NCBI RefSeq assembly: GCF_015070385.1
Contig: NZ_JADCSA010000010.1
Location: 62,001-126,000, forward strand
Length of the DNA stretch: 64,000 nt
Source: Nocardioides malaquae
Lineage (GTDB): Bacteria; Actinomycetota; Actinomycetes; Propionibacteriales; Nocardioidaceae
Reading direction: 5' to 3'
Shown one piece after another: positions 34,864-42,229 of this stretch. The position numbers and the translations under genes were made by a program. The notes under the pieces were generated by a model. The model made no database searches. It saw only the letters and a list, made by a program, of their open reading frames with translations, and had not been told where the DNA came from. The first letter of the stretch is position 1. Each line of letters begins with the position of its first letter.

Positions 34864-35745
34864 TCACGTCCAGGTGGAGGAGCGCCGGGCCTGCTCGTAG
34901 ATCTTCTCGATCTGCTCGTCGGTCAGGGCGGTGGGCTGCTTCCTCAGCCACCGCATCGCTTGTCTGCGGTACTTCACGTGGACGCTGCTCCCCTCCTTCT
35001 CGCCGGGTGCGGTCTTGACGGTGATCTCCTCGACGGCGAAGAAGACGAGCAGGGCGTCGGCGCGGACGTCGAAGCCGCAGGCGGCGGACAGCAGCTGGGC
35101 GGCCCGCCGAGCCTCGAACCGGCTGTTGCGGATGTAGGGCTGGACGTGGCCGTTGACTCGGAGCTGGTCCTTCCCCACCCAGATCTTCGCCCTCGGGTGG
35201 TGCTTGGTGTTGATCGTGAAGACGCCTGCCGGACCGATGGCCAAGTGATCGATGTCGGAACCACGATCCCCCACCGGGACGGCGTGCAGCACGCGCCACC
35301 GCGGGTCCTTGCGGGCGAGCTTCTCCAGCTGAGCTCCGACGGCTTCCTCGCCGTCGGCACCGATACGCCACGCTCGTTCGTCGGTGTGGACGTTCAACAG
35401 CCGCCCCAGGACGGCCCGCACCGGCTTCTCCTCCCGACGGGTTCGCCACTCCTCCTTCGCCTGCTCGCGTGCAGCCTGGCCAGGGAGATTGGTCGCGAGA
35501 TCGCTCCAGGTCTCCTCGACGGGTCGCGGAGTCGCGACTGGCACATTCGGTTCGACGACAGCAGAGGTCGACCCGGTCTCTCCCAGGCCACCGTCAATGG
35601 CCGCTGCCAGCAGCGCACCGTCCCCCGGGTCTTCGGGGTGGTCCTTGCCGGTGGCCAAGTCGCGATAGCCGACCTTGCGGTCATCGACGGTGACATAGAG
35701 ACGGTCGTGGCCAAAACGCTTCCACGGCGTGAGTTCGACCGTCAT
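34864..35745 (-). CDS. NERD-domain (nuclease-related) protein
   Basis: A 293-residue protein. The NERD domain spans about residues 128-250: GADGEEAVGAQLEKLARKD at its start, then DRGSDIDHLAIGPAGVFTIN and TKHHPRAKIWV. The acidic and lysine residues of this PD-(D/E)XK-like core are partly kept (Asp in SDIDH, Lys in NTKHH), with Asn where a Glu or Gln is often found. Nuclease activity is therefore plausible but unproven. It stands alone between hrpB and small membrane genes; codon use looks slightly less GC-rich than in its neighbours, which may mean acquired DNA. Confidence 0.82.
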   Translation of the reverse strand: MTVELTPWKRFGHDRLYVTVDDRKVGYRDLATGKDHPEDPGDGALLAAAIDGGLGETGSTSAVVEPNVPVATPRPVEETWSDLATNLPGQAAREQAKEEWRTRREEKPVRAVLGRLLNVHTDERAWRIGADGEEAVGAQLEKLARKDPRWRVLHAVPVGDRGSDIDHLAIGPAGVFTINTKHHPRAKIWVGKDQLRVNGHVQPYIRNSRFEARRAAQLLSAACGFDVRADALLVFFAVEEITVKTAPGEKEGSSVHVKYRRQAMRWLRKQPTALTDEQIEKIYEQARRSSTWT

Positions 35746-36016
35746 GCTCGCGCTCCTGCGAGAACCGAGATCCGGGCTCTCACCGTGTGGGAGGTGCCTG
35801 CGGAGACGAAGAGGGGGTTCATGGCGTCCTAGAGAATCGGGGTACCAAGCCGATCCTCAGGTACGCAGTCGCGGGCGCGAGGCGGAACCGCGAAAGTCAC
35901 CGGCTCCCTCGTCCATCGTTGACGCGAGGCCGACGAAGCCGCCCCCTCACGCGGCGGAACGGACTAGGTCGGACTGAAACCGATGCGCGGAGCAGCCCGA
36001 TCGCCGAGGGGCCGCT

Positions 36017-36235
36017 TCAGCCGCGGGTGATCTCGATGCCGCGCGCGACGGCACCCGCGATCAACAGGAACGCGCCGGGTGCGGCGAAGACAACCGTGAG
36101 CACCATGAAGACTTCAGTTGACTCGTGAAGGTTGGCGAAGAGCAGCCCGGCGATGGCGAGCAGGACCGTGCCGCCCAGTGCGTACGCGAACGCCCACGTA
36201 GGTGGGGCGGCGTCCTTCTTGGCAGTCATAGCCAC
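36017..36235 (-). CDS. Small two-span membrane protein
   Basis: A 72-residue protein with two hydrophobic segments (about residues 14-34 and 42-65) and charged ends. No family is recognised. Starts at 36235 (GTG) or 36229 (ATG) are both possible; neither has a clear ribosome binding site. The 271-bp gap 35746-36016 downstream holds no gene or repeat I can support. Confidence 0.6.
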   Translation of the reverse strand: MAMTAKKDAAPPTWAFAYALGGTVLLAIAGLLFANLHESTEVFMVLTVVFAAPGAFLLIAGAVARGIEITRG

Positions 36236-36412
36236 ATGGTGGCAGCCAGTCGCCGACCGAGCGGCTCCTTTGCCCCGTGTCTACTGCGGAGATTCACGCC
36301 CGTAGTGGTGCACCCGGGTCGCAGCGTCCTCAAGCGGGAGAGTGGTGCGGTGTCTGGGGAACCAGTTCACCGTTAGCCAACCGGAGTCCCCGTGCGTGTA
36401 TACCGTCCTTCC

Positions 36413-36547
36413 ATGCTGGAATTGGTGTTCGGAGTTCTGGGTCTCTTTGTCTTCTACGTCGTCGTGCGCAAGGCGGTGACACACGGGATCCTCGAAGCGG
36501 ATGAGCACCGGGCCGAGCGGGCGCGGGTGTCACGGCTCACCGAGTGA
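36413..36547 (+). CDS. 44-residue single-span membrane protein
   Basis: A short frame beginning MLELVFGVLGLFVFYVVVRK, followed by a charged cytoplasmic-type tail (EADEHRAERARVSRLTE). It has one transmembrane segment and the positive-inside pattern expected of a real protein. TATACC lies about 8 nt before the ATG, so the transcript may be leaderless. Too short to assign a family. Confidence 0.5.
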   Translation: MLELVFGVLGLFVFYVVVRKAVTHGILEADEHRAERARVSRLTE

Positions 36548-36618
36548 CTGCATCGCGGCTGCCGGGTCGACCACGCCTCCCGGGCCCTCCTCCCCTAGTG
36601 CCCACCGCCGTCCCTCCC

Positions 36619-36624
36619 TAGGGT
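36619..36624 (+). promoter_or_regulatory. -10 element (TAGGGT) for the dienelactone hydrolase gene, leaderless
   Basis: TAGGGT ends 6 nt before the ATG at 36631, with no ribosome binding site. Confidence 0.5.
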
Positions 36625-36630
36625 GACCAC

Positions 36631-37362
36631 ATGGCCTCCCTCGACACGTGGACCCTCGGCGAGCACGTCCATGACGGCGTCACGCACCCCACCTACCGCA
36701 AGGGCGAGGGTCCTGGCGTCATCGTCATCCACGAGGTCCCCGGCATCACGCCGAGGGTGCTCGCCTTCGCCGAAGACGTGGTGCGTCGCGGGTTCACCGT
36801 CGTCCTGCCCTCGCTCTTCGGACGCCCGGGCGCCCCCTTCGCGCCCGCCGAGGTCGCGCGCAGCTTCGCCCAGGTCTGCGTGAGCCGGGAGTTCACCCTC
36901 TTCGCGCTTCACCGGACCGCCCCGGTCACCCTCTGGTTGAGGTCGCTGGCCCGCTCGCTGCACGAGGAGCTGGGCGGCCCGGGAGTGGGCGCCGTCGGCA
37001 TGTGCCTGACGGGTGGGTACGCCCTCGCGATGCTCGCCAACGCCCCCGTCGCCGCGCCCGTCGTGGCGCAACCCTCGGTGCCGCTCCCGCTGGGCAGCGC
37101 CCGACGCGCGGACCTCGGGCTCAGCCCCGAGGACCTCGACTCGGTCCGCCGCAAGGTCGACGGCGGGTGCCAGATCCTCGGCCTGCGCTACGAGGACGAC
37201 ATGGCGGTCGGGAGCCGGTTCGCCACCCTGCGTCGCGAGCTCGGCGACAACTTCATCGCCGTCGAGTTCCCCGGGCGCCAGCACTCGACCTTGACCGAGC
37301 ACCGGCAGGAGGCCGGGGTCGAGCGCGTCCTCGAGTTCTTCGCGGACAAGCTTCGCTCCTGA
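36631..37362 (+). CDS. Dienelactone hydrolase family protein
   Basis: A 243-residue alpha/beta hydrolase. The nucleophile elbow is GMCLTGGYA with Cys in place of Ser, as in true dienelactone hydrolases. VIVIHEVPGITPRV carries the conserved Glu of that family, and FPGRQHSTLTEHR carries the catalytic His. The substrate is unknown; no other ring-cleavage genes are near. Confidence 0.86.
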   Translation: MASLDTWTLGEHVHDGVTHPTYRKGEGPGVIVIHEVPGITPRVLAFAEDVVRRGFTVVLPSLFGRPGAPFAPAEVARSFAQVCVSREFTLFALHRTAPVTLWLRSLARSLHEELGGPGVGAVGMCLTGGYALAMLANAPVAAPVVAQPSVPLPLGSARRADLGLSPEDLDSVRRKVDGGCQILGLRYEDDMAVGSRFATLRRELGDNFIAVEFPGRQHSTLTEHRQEAGVERVLEFFADKLRS

Positions 37363-37381
37363 CGCGCAGGAGCGCCGGTCC

Positions 37382-37720
37382 TCAGAACGCCCCGAAGCCG
37401 ATCACCCAGAGCACCCACGCGAGCGCACCGGCCAGCGCGACCGCGCCGAAGCCGAGGGCTGCGCGACGGAAGCGCGGCGCGAAGCCCAGCGCGACACCCA
37501 CCACCCCCGCCAGGCAGGATGCGGCCGCCAGGACGAACTGCGCGGTGTAGCGCCAGTGCGCGGCCTCAGCGTCGTTGGAGCAGGTGTCGCCGCACCGGAC
37601 CATCAGCATGACGAACGAGAAGAACGCCCAGTAGGCCATCAGTGCCAGGGCAGCCACCGACCCCAGCACACGCGCGGCCCGCCGTGACGTCGGCTGGGCC
37701 GGGGAGGAGGGCAAGGACAC
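37382..37720 (-). CDS. Three-span membrane protein, hypothetical
   Basis: A 112-residue protein with three hydrophobic segments (about residues 18-38, 56-78 and 85-108). Cysteines are in VRCGDTCSND between the first two, perhaps an external disulfide loop. The GTG at 37720 is chosen by elimination; no good ribosome binding site is visible. It converges on the dienelactone hydrolase gene. Function unknown. Confidence 0.6.
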   Translation of the reverse strand: MSLPSSPAQPTSRRAARVLGSVAALALMAYWAFFSFVMLMVRCGDTCSNDAEAAHWRYTAQFVLAAASCLAGVVGVALGFAPRFRRAALGFGAVALAGALAWVLWVIGFGAF

Positions 37721-37820
37721 AAGGGGAGCATGGCACAACCAGCCGCCACGGGCAGCAGGATCGCGGCGACCGCCCGCGTACGAGGCGCGAGCGGCCGCCG
37801 CGACGGGTGACGGTGTGCCG

Positions 37821-38258
37821 TCAGGCCATGATCTCCCGGCGGTCGCCGCCGCCGTCGTCCTGCTCGACGCTGATCGGGATCTTGCGCGGCTTGGCCTTCT
37901 CCGCGACCGGCACGACGAGCCGCAGCACGCCGTCGGCGTAGGACGCCTCGATCGCGTCGAGGTCGAGGTTGTCCCCCAGCACCAACTGGCGGCTGAAGGC
38001 ACCGACCGGACGCTCGGTGGCCAACGGCTCCCAGTCACCGTTGCGCGCCACCCGCTCGGCGCGGATGGTGAGGACGTTGCGTTCGACGTCCAGGTCGATG
38101 GACTCCTTCGAGACCCCCGGCAGGTCGAACTCGATGACGAACCTCTCCCCCTCGCGCCACGCGTCCATGGGCATCACCACAGGACGGTTTGTGGTGCCCA
38201 GCACCTGCTGGGCGAGGCGGTCGAGATCACGGAACGGATCAGCAGAACGGAGCAGCAT
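37821..38258 (-). CDS. Hsp20/alpha-crystallin small heat-shock protein
   Basis: A 145-residue holdase chaperone. The alpha-crystallin domain covers about residues 30-130: [40 protein letters not shown], and the signature [23 protein letters not shown]. The ATG at 38258 follows CAGGAGGACATC. The promoter region holds half of a CIRCE-like element. Confidence 0.92.
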   Translation of the reverse strand: MLLRSADPFRDLDRLAQQVLGTTNRPVVMPMDAWREGERFVIEFDLPGVSKESIDLDVERNVLTIRAERVARNGDWEPLATERPVGAFSRQLVLGDNLDLDAIEASYADGVLRLVVPVAEKAKPRKIPISVEQDDGGGDRREIMA

Positions 38259-38325
38259 GATGTCCTCCTGACGTCTCATCACGAGGGCCACCAGACCCTC
38301 GGGCCTTGTGAACACTTCCATTTCC

Positions 38326-38353
38326 GTTGTAGCACTCCCCCGACGGTTTTCAA
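38326..38353 (-). promoter_or_regulatory. Promoter of the hsp20 gene with half-CIRCE sequence
   Basis: On the minus strand TTGAAA (38353-38348), a 16-bp spacer and TACAAC (38331-38326) form a promoter. The spacer end contains GAGTGCTA, one arm of a CIRCE-type element; the other arm is not present. HrcA control is therefore uncertain. Confidence 0.4.
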
Positions 38354-38433
38354 GCCGCCCGCGGGAGGGTGCGTACGCCGGTCACGGCAGCATGCGCGGG
38401 TCGTCCGGCTCGAGGGCGGGCGGCCGGGTCACA

Positions 38434-39051
38434 ATGGGGCGTGCTCCACCCGACGGACCGGTCCCCGCACCTCCGGCCGTCGCGGAGGGCGTGGGGACGT
38501 ACGCCTTCATGCAGACCCAGCGCGGCAGCGACGACCCCGTGGGCTACGACCCCTGCCGGGTGATCGAGGTCGAGATCAACCCGGACGGCGCGCCGGCTCA
38601 GCACGACGCCTTGGTGGACACCGGGCTGGCGCGGGTCAGCGCCGCCACTGGGCTGCGGTTCGAGCGGGTCGGCACCACCGGACGACGCCCCTCCTTCGAC
38701 ACCGTGAGCCCGCGGCGGAGCCCGGTGCTGATCGCGTGGGCGACCCTCGACGAGGTGCCGGAGCTGGCGGGCGACATCGCCGGTCTCGCCGGCAGTGTCT
38801 CGTGGGGGCAGCCCGGGCAGATGCGCTACGTCACCGGCACCGTGGCGCTCGACCGGGACTACTTCGACTCCCTGGGCCCCGCCGACCTTCCGATGGCCCA
38901 GGCCGTCGTCGACCACGAACTGGGTCACCTCGTGGGCCTCGGCCACGTGGACGACCCCAACGAGCTGATGCACGAGGACTCGTTGCAGCGGTGGACCTAC
39001 GGCCCCGGCGACCGCGAAGGAATGGCCAGGCTCGGCAACCTCGACTGCTGA
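38434..39051 (+). CDS. Metzincin-like zinc metalloprotease domain protein
   Basis: A protein of about 205 residues with the zinc site HELGHLVGLGH in QAVVDHELGHLVGLGHVDDP, the HExxHxxGxxH pattern of metzincins, followed by a Met (ELMHED) that may form the Met-turn. The domain starts near TYAFMQTQRGSDDPVGYDPC. The start codon is uncertain: ATG at 38434 or 38392, neither with a good ribosome binding site. No signal peptide is visible from either, unlike many relatives, so it may be cytoplasmic or mis-started. Confidence 0.72.
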   Translation: MGRAPPDGPVPAPPAVAEGVGTYAFMQTQRGSDDPVGYDPCRVIEVEINPDGAPAQHDALVDTGLARVSAATGLRFERVGTTGRRPSFDTVSPRRSPVLIAWATLDEVPELAGDIAGLAGSVSWGQPGQMRYVTGTVALDRDYFDSLGPADLPMAQAVVDHELGHLVGLGHVDDPNELMHEDSLQRWTYGPGDREGMARLGNLDC

Positions 39052-39073
39052 ACGGCGGCCCGGACCGCGTGCG

Positions 39074-39310
39074 TCAGCGGTCCTCACCCCAGTTGGCGAT
39101 GATCACCGCCACCGGCGGCAGCACCGCCGCCACGACCGACATCCAGACCGCGACGTCGGTCGACCAGAGGCGCACCACGTTCCACGCCAGGACGACCAGC
39201 ACGACGCAGGTGCCCATGAGCGCGAAGTACCACCGGCGCCGGCGTCGCAGCCGGTCGCTCTGGGCCTCGCGGACGTCACTGACCCGGAAGCGTCGGTCGT
39301 CGGGGGTCAC
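39074..39310 (-). CDS. DUF3099-type small membrane protein
   Basis: A 78-residue protein with a basic N-terminus (DRLRRRRRWYF) and two hydrophobic segments (about 27-44 and 50-72). The order of elements fits DUF3099 proteins of actinobacteria. The GTG at 39310 has CAGGCT 6 nt upstream and GGAGGG directly before it, so either a leaderless or a closely spaced start is possible. Function unknown. Confidence 0.7.
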   Translation of the reverse strand: MTPDDRRFRVSDVREAQSDRLRRRRRWYFALMGTCVVLVVLAWNVVRLWSTDVAVWMSVVAAVLPPVAVIIANWGEDR

Positions 39311-39371
39311 CCCTCCAGCCTGCCACCGCCGACCTCACGGGACCACGCGAAACGCGTCTGCCAGAAGGGGG

Positions 39372-39968
39372 TCAGAGGGTGATGACGGCCTCGGCGCGCT
39401 CGAGGCGCGGCAGGCGGTCGAACCAGGCGTTCTCGGCGGGGTGGCCGACGTTGACCACGACGACGGACTTGAGTCCGGTGCCCTCCAGGAGGTCGGCGTC
39501 GACGCCTGCGGCGTCGAACCCGGTCATCGGACCGGCGGCCAGGCCAGCGGCCCGCACACCCACGATGAAGTAGCCGATCTGGAGCCCGGCGTTGAAGCGC
39601 GCCGCGTGCTCGCGGGCGACGTCGTCGGCGAAGAAGTCCTTGGCACCCGGGAAGTGGGGAAAGGTCCGCGGGAGGGTCTCGTGGAAGTTGGTGTCGGCAG
39701 CGAGGATCGCCACGAGCGGGGCCGACTCGGTCTTGTCCCGGTTGTTGCCGCTCATGTGCTTGAGCAGCTTCTGACGGGCGTCGTCGCTGCGGACCAGCAC
39801 GACGCGCAGCGGCTGCGTGTTCATCGCGGTGGGACCGAACTTCACCAGGTCGTAGATGGCGGCGACCTGCTCGTCGCTCACCGGCTCGTCGGTGAAGGCG
39901 TTGGCGGTGCGGGCCTCCCGGAAGAGCAGGTCCTGGGCTTCGGTCGAGAGCACGAGAGCGTCAGTCAT
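39372..39968 (-). CDS. Nitroreductase family protein, RutE/HadB-like
   Basis: A 198-residue FMN flavoprotein of the short nitroreductase group that includes malonic semialdehyde reductase RutE. Visible features are FREARTANAFTDEPVSDEQ, LVKFGPTAMNTQPLRVVLV (FMN-binding loop) and GMSGN-like HMSGNNRDKTESAPLV. No other pyrimidine-degradation genes are near, so the substrate is open. The promoter side holds the palindrome GTTTAAAC at about 39973-39980. Confidence 0.86.
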   Translation of the reverse strand: MTDALVLSTEAQDLLFREARTANAFTDEPVSDEQVAAIYDLVKFGPTAMNTQPLRVVLVRSDDARQKLLKHMSGNNRDKTESAPLVAILAADTNFHETLPRTFPHFPGAKDFFADDVAREHAARFNAGLQIGYFIVGVRAAGLAAGPMTGFDAAGVDADLLEGTGLKSVVVVNVGHPAENAWFDRLPRLERAEAVITL

Positions 39969-40122
39969 AGCGGTTTAAACAACTTGGCGACCACCGTGCT
40001 TCCCGGGCGTGACGTGAGGTCCCTCACCGCACGACGCGACGGGTCTGCCGTGCGCCGGGTGGGTGGCTGAGTCGCAGGCTCGTTGTCGCGGCTGACGTGG
40101 GCGCCTTCCGACGGAGTGTCGG

Positions 40123-40128
40123 TACGCT
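40123..40128 (+). promoter_or_regulatory. -10 element (TACGCT) for the arfB leader peptide
   Basis: TACGCT ends 6 nt before an ATG at 40135, in the same geometry as other leaderless starts here. Confidence 0.45.
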
Positions 40129-40134
40129 CTCACG

Positions 40135-40173
40135 ATGGCTCCTCGTGCGGCGCACCGGCGGTCGGTGCCGTGA
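40135..40173 (+). CDS. Possible 12-codon leader peptide before arfB
   Basis: ATG at 40135 opens a short frame reading MAPRAAHRRSVP and stops at TGA 40171-40173, which overlaps the arfB GTG (40170-40172) as GTGA. The arfB start has no clear ribosome binding site of its own. Translation of this peptide could therefore feed reinitiation at arfB. This is inference from arrangement; a chance short frame cannot be excluded. Confidence 0.4.
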   Translation: MAPRAAHRRSVP

Positions 40174-40571
40174 TCGTCGTCAGCGGTCACGTCGTCACCG
40201 ACTCCGAGCTGGCCTGGCGCTTCTCCCGCTCGTCCGGGCCGGGTGGGCAGCATGTCAACACCAGCGACACCCGGGTCCAGCTGACCTTCGACGTGGCGAG
40301 CTCCCAGGCCTTCCCCGAGCACCTGCGCCAGCGGCTGCTGGACCGTCTCGGGCCGACGGTCACGGTCACAGCCTCCGAGCACCGCTCCCAGGCCCGCAAC
40401 CGGAGCGCCGCGGAGGAGCGGCTCGCCGCGATCCTCGAGCGTGCCCTCGCGCCGCCGCCACGCAAGCGGGTGGCGACCAAGCCGTCGAAGGGCTCCCAGC
40501 GCCGGCGTCTGGACCAGAAGAAGGCCCGCGGTCAGACGAAGCGGCTGCGAGGCCGCCCGAGTGCGGACTGA
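40170..40571 (+). CDS. arfB: Alternative ribosome-rescue factor ArfB (YaeJ-like)
   Basis: A 133-residue peptidyl-tRNA hydrolase that frees ribosomes stalled at mRNA ends. It has the release-factor motif GPGGQHVNTSDTRVQ, with GGQ at about residues 22-24. A basic C-terminal tail (QRRRLDQKKARGQTKRLRG) enters the empty mRNA channel in known members. The start VIVVSGHVV aligns with E. coli MIVISRHV as I recall it, which fixes the GTG at 40170. The stop abuts that of the convergent neighbour with no gap. Confidence 0.9.
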   Translation: MIVVSGHVVTDSELAWRFSRSSGPGGQHVNTSDTRVQLTFDVASSQAFPEHLRQRLLDRLGPTVTVTASEHRSQARNRSAAEERLAAILERALAPPPRKRVATKPSKGSQRRRLDQKKARGQTKRLRGRPSAD

Positions 40572-41048
40572 TCACAGCCCACACATCCACCACCCGTCGC
40601 CGAGCGACGTGGGGCTCCGGCAGGACATGCCGTACATGTCCAGGCCCGCCGGGCTGGAGCTGGGCGAGTACCAGTAGCCGCCGGCGTCGTCGGGGATCCC
40701 GAGCCACTGCGGGAAGAAGAGCGCGCGCTCCTCGCTGCTGCCCTCCCAGGGCGCCTCCCCGCTCACCTTGCCGGTCTCCGAGAGGTGCTGGAGCGACTCC
40801 GGCAGCCGCAATCCGTAGTAGCTCGTGCAGCAGCCCCGCTCCAGCGCCCACGCGGCCGCCGCGTCGTAGTCGGCGCGGTGGTCGGCGAACCACTCCTCCG
40901 GGTCCGGCGGCAGCAGGGCGCGCACCCCGGCCACGACCGCCAGCACCGCGAGGACGGCGGTCAGGACGAGCGCCCACCGCCACCTCCTGCGGTGCCGCTC
41001 GGTCCGGTGGTCGGCGACGGTGGTGGGGTGGGGCGGCAGTGAGGTCAT
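40572..41048 (-). CDS. Membrane-anchored hypothetical protein
   Basis: A 158-residue protein with one N-terminal membrane segment (about residues 25-45, after HRRRWRW) and an external domain of about 110 residues. The domain contains cysteine pairs (ERGCCTSYYG and MSCRSP, WMCGL) and many Trp/Tyr. It may be an exported, disulfide-bonded domain. The ATG at 41048 has TAGCGT 7 nt upstream on the minus strand. No family recognised. Confidence 0.7.
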   Translation of the reverse strand: MTSLPPHPTTVADHRTERHRRRWRWALVLTAVLAVLAVVAGVRALLPPDPEEWFADHRADYDAAAAWALERGCCTSYYGLRLPESLQHLSETGKVSGEAPWEGSSEERALFFPQWLGIPDDAGGYWYSPSSSPAGLDMYGMSCRSPTSLGDGWWMCGL

Positions 41049-41055
41049 GACGCCG

Positions 41056-41061
41056 ACGCTA
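41056..41061 (-). promoter_or_regulatory. -10 element (TAGCGT), leaderless start at 41048
   Basis: On the minus strand TAGCGT ends 7 nt before the ATG at 41048. Confidence 0.45.
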
Positions 41062-41142
41062 GGGCGGGCGTACGCCCTCGGTGCCGCCCTGCACCGAACC
41101 CTCACGGACCCTTCACACCCCGGGGCCCACGGGCTCCGGCGG

Positions 41143-42165
41143 TCAGGGCACGACGACGGCCCGCCCGGTGATCCGGCCGGCGTGCATGTCGTCGTAGGCC
41201 TTCTCGCCGTCGTCGATCGAGTAGGTCGTGGTGTGGATCTTGATCTGTCCCCGCTTCGCCATCTCGACGAGCTCCAGGAGCTCCTTGCGCCGGCCCCACA
41301 GCGACGTCTGCACGCTGATGTCGTAGGGGGCGGAGGTCAGCCCGACCTTCACGCCACCGAGCCCGGCGCCGACGACCACGATCGCGGAGCCGACCCCGGC
41401 ACAGGCCACGGCCAGCTCCCCGGTCACGTCGGCGCCGACGAAGTCGAGCACGACGGTGGCGCCACGACCACCGGTCAGCTCCTTGATCGTGGCGGCAGCG
41501 GAGGCGTCGGAGGTGAGCGCCTCGTGGGCGCCGTTCTCCTTGGCGAAGTCGAGCTTCTCCTGACCGATGTCGAGGGCGACGACCCGGGTCGGGGTGAGCT
41601 CGCGCAGCAGCTGGATCGCCACGTGGCCCAGGCCGCCGGCGCCGATCACCACCGTCGTCGAGCCGCCCACCAACCGTGGGAGCACCTTCTTGATCGCCTG
41701 GTAGGGCGTCAGCGCCGCATCGGTCAGCGACGCCGCACGCACCGGGTCGAGGTCACCGATCGGCACGAGGTGGCGGACGCTGTCGACGACCATGTACTCG
41801 GCCATCGCACCGTCCACGCCCAGGCCGGGCGAGACCATGCCGGTCAGGCAGAGGTTCTCGCTGCCGTCGGCGCACGTCTCGCACACCCCGCAACCCCAGC
41901 AGCCGTAGACGATGACGGCGTCGCCGACCGAGACCCCGACCGCACCCTCGCCCAACTCCTCGACGATCCCGGCCGGCTCGTGGCCCAGGGTCATCGGCAT
42001 CGGGTAGGGGTACCCCTCCTCCGGCATGCTCATCACGAACTCGTCGGAGTGGCACAGGCCCGAGGCGGTGATCCGCAGCAGCACCTGCCCGGGCCCCGGA
42101 CTCGGGCGATCGACCTCGACGACCTTGGGCCTCGTCCCGAACGCGGTGTACTGGATGGCCTTCAT
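41143..42165 (-). CDS. Zinc-dependent NAD(P) alcohol dehydrogenase
   Basis: A 340-residue medium-chain dehydrogenase. Catalytic zinc ligands are Cys38 in SGLCHSDE and His62 in TLGHEPAG. The structural zinc is held by Cys92, Cys95, Cys98 and Cys106 (GCGVCETCADGSENLC). The Rossmann motif is VVIGAGGLGHVAIQLL. Substrate range is not predictable; primary alcohols or aldehydes are likely. The ATG at 42165 follows CAGGAGTCGCC. It is downstream of, and in the same direction as, the RNB gene, with a 64-bp gap. Confidence 0.9.
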   Translation of the reverse strand: MKAIQYTAFGTRPKVVEVDRPSPGPGQVLLRITASGLCHSDEFVMSMPEEGYPYPMPMTLGHEPAGIVEELGEGAVGVSVGDAVIVYGCWGCGVCETCADGSENLCLTGMVSPGLGVDGAMAEYMVVDSVRHLVPIGDLDPVRAASLTDAALTPYQAIKKVLPRLVGGSTTVVIGAGGLGHVAIQLLRELTPTRVVALDIGQEKLDFAKENGAHEALTSDASAAATIKELTGGRGATVVLDFVGADVTGELAVACAGVGSAIVVVGAGLGGVKVGLTSAPYDISVQTSLWGRRKELLELVEMAKRGQIKIHTTTYSIDDGEKAYDDMHAGRITGRAVVVP

Positions 42166-42229
42166 GGCGACTCCTGATGAGAAGGGGGGGCCGCCACTCA
42201 AACAGGCGCGCCTGCGCCCCGCAAGAGGC

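Noticed and set aside
34864-35745. NERD protein as the missing JetD
   Set aside because: It has a different nuclease fold from JetD, is 24 kb away and on its own transcript.
38326-38353. Complete CIRCE element before hsp20
   Set aside because: Only one arm (GAGTGCTA) is present; the other arm at N9 distance is absent.
38308-38433. Longer start for the metalloprotease gene
   Set aside because: The extra N-terminal residues are Arg/Gly-rich without signal peptide or domain and overlap the hsp20 promoter.
39973-39980. GTTTAAAC palindrome upstream of the nitroreductase gene as an operator
   Set aside because: Eight bases alone are too little to claim a regulator site; no second copy or known motif nearby.
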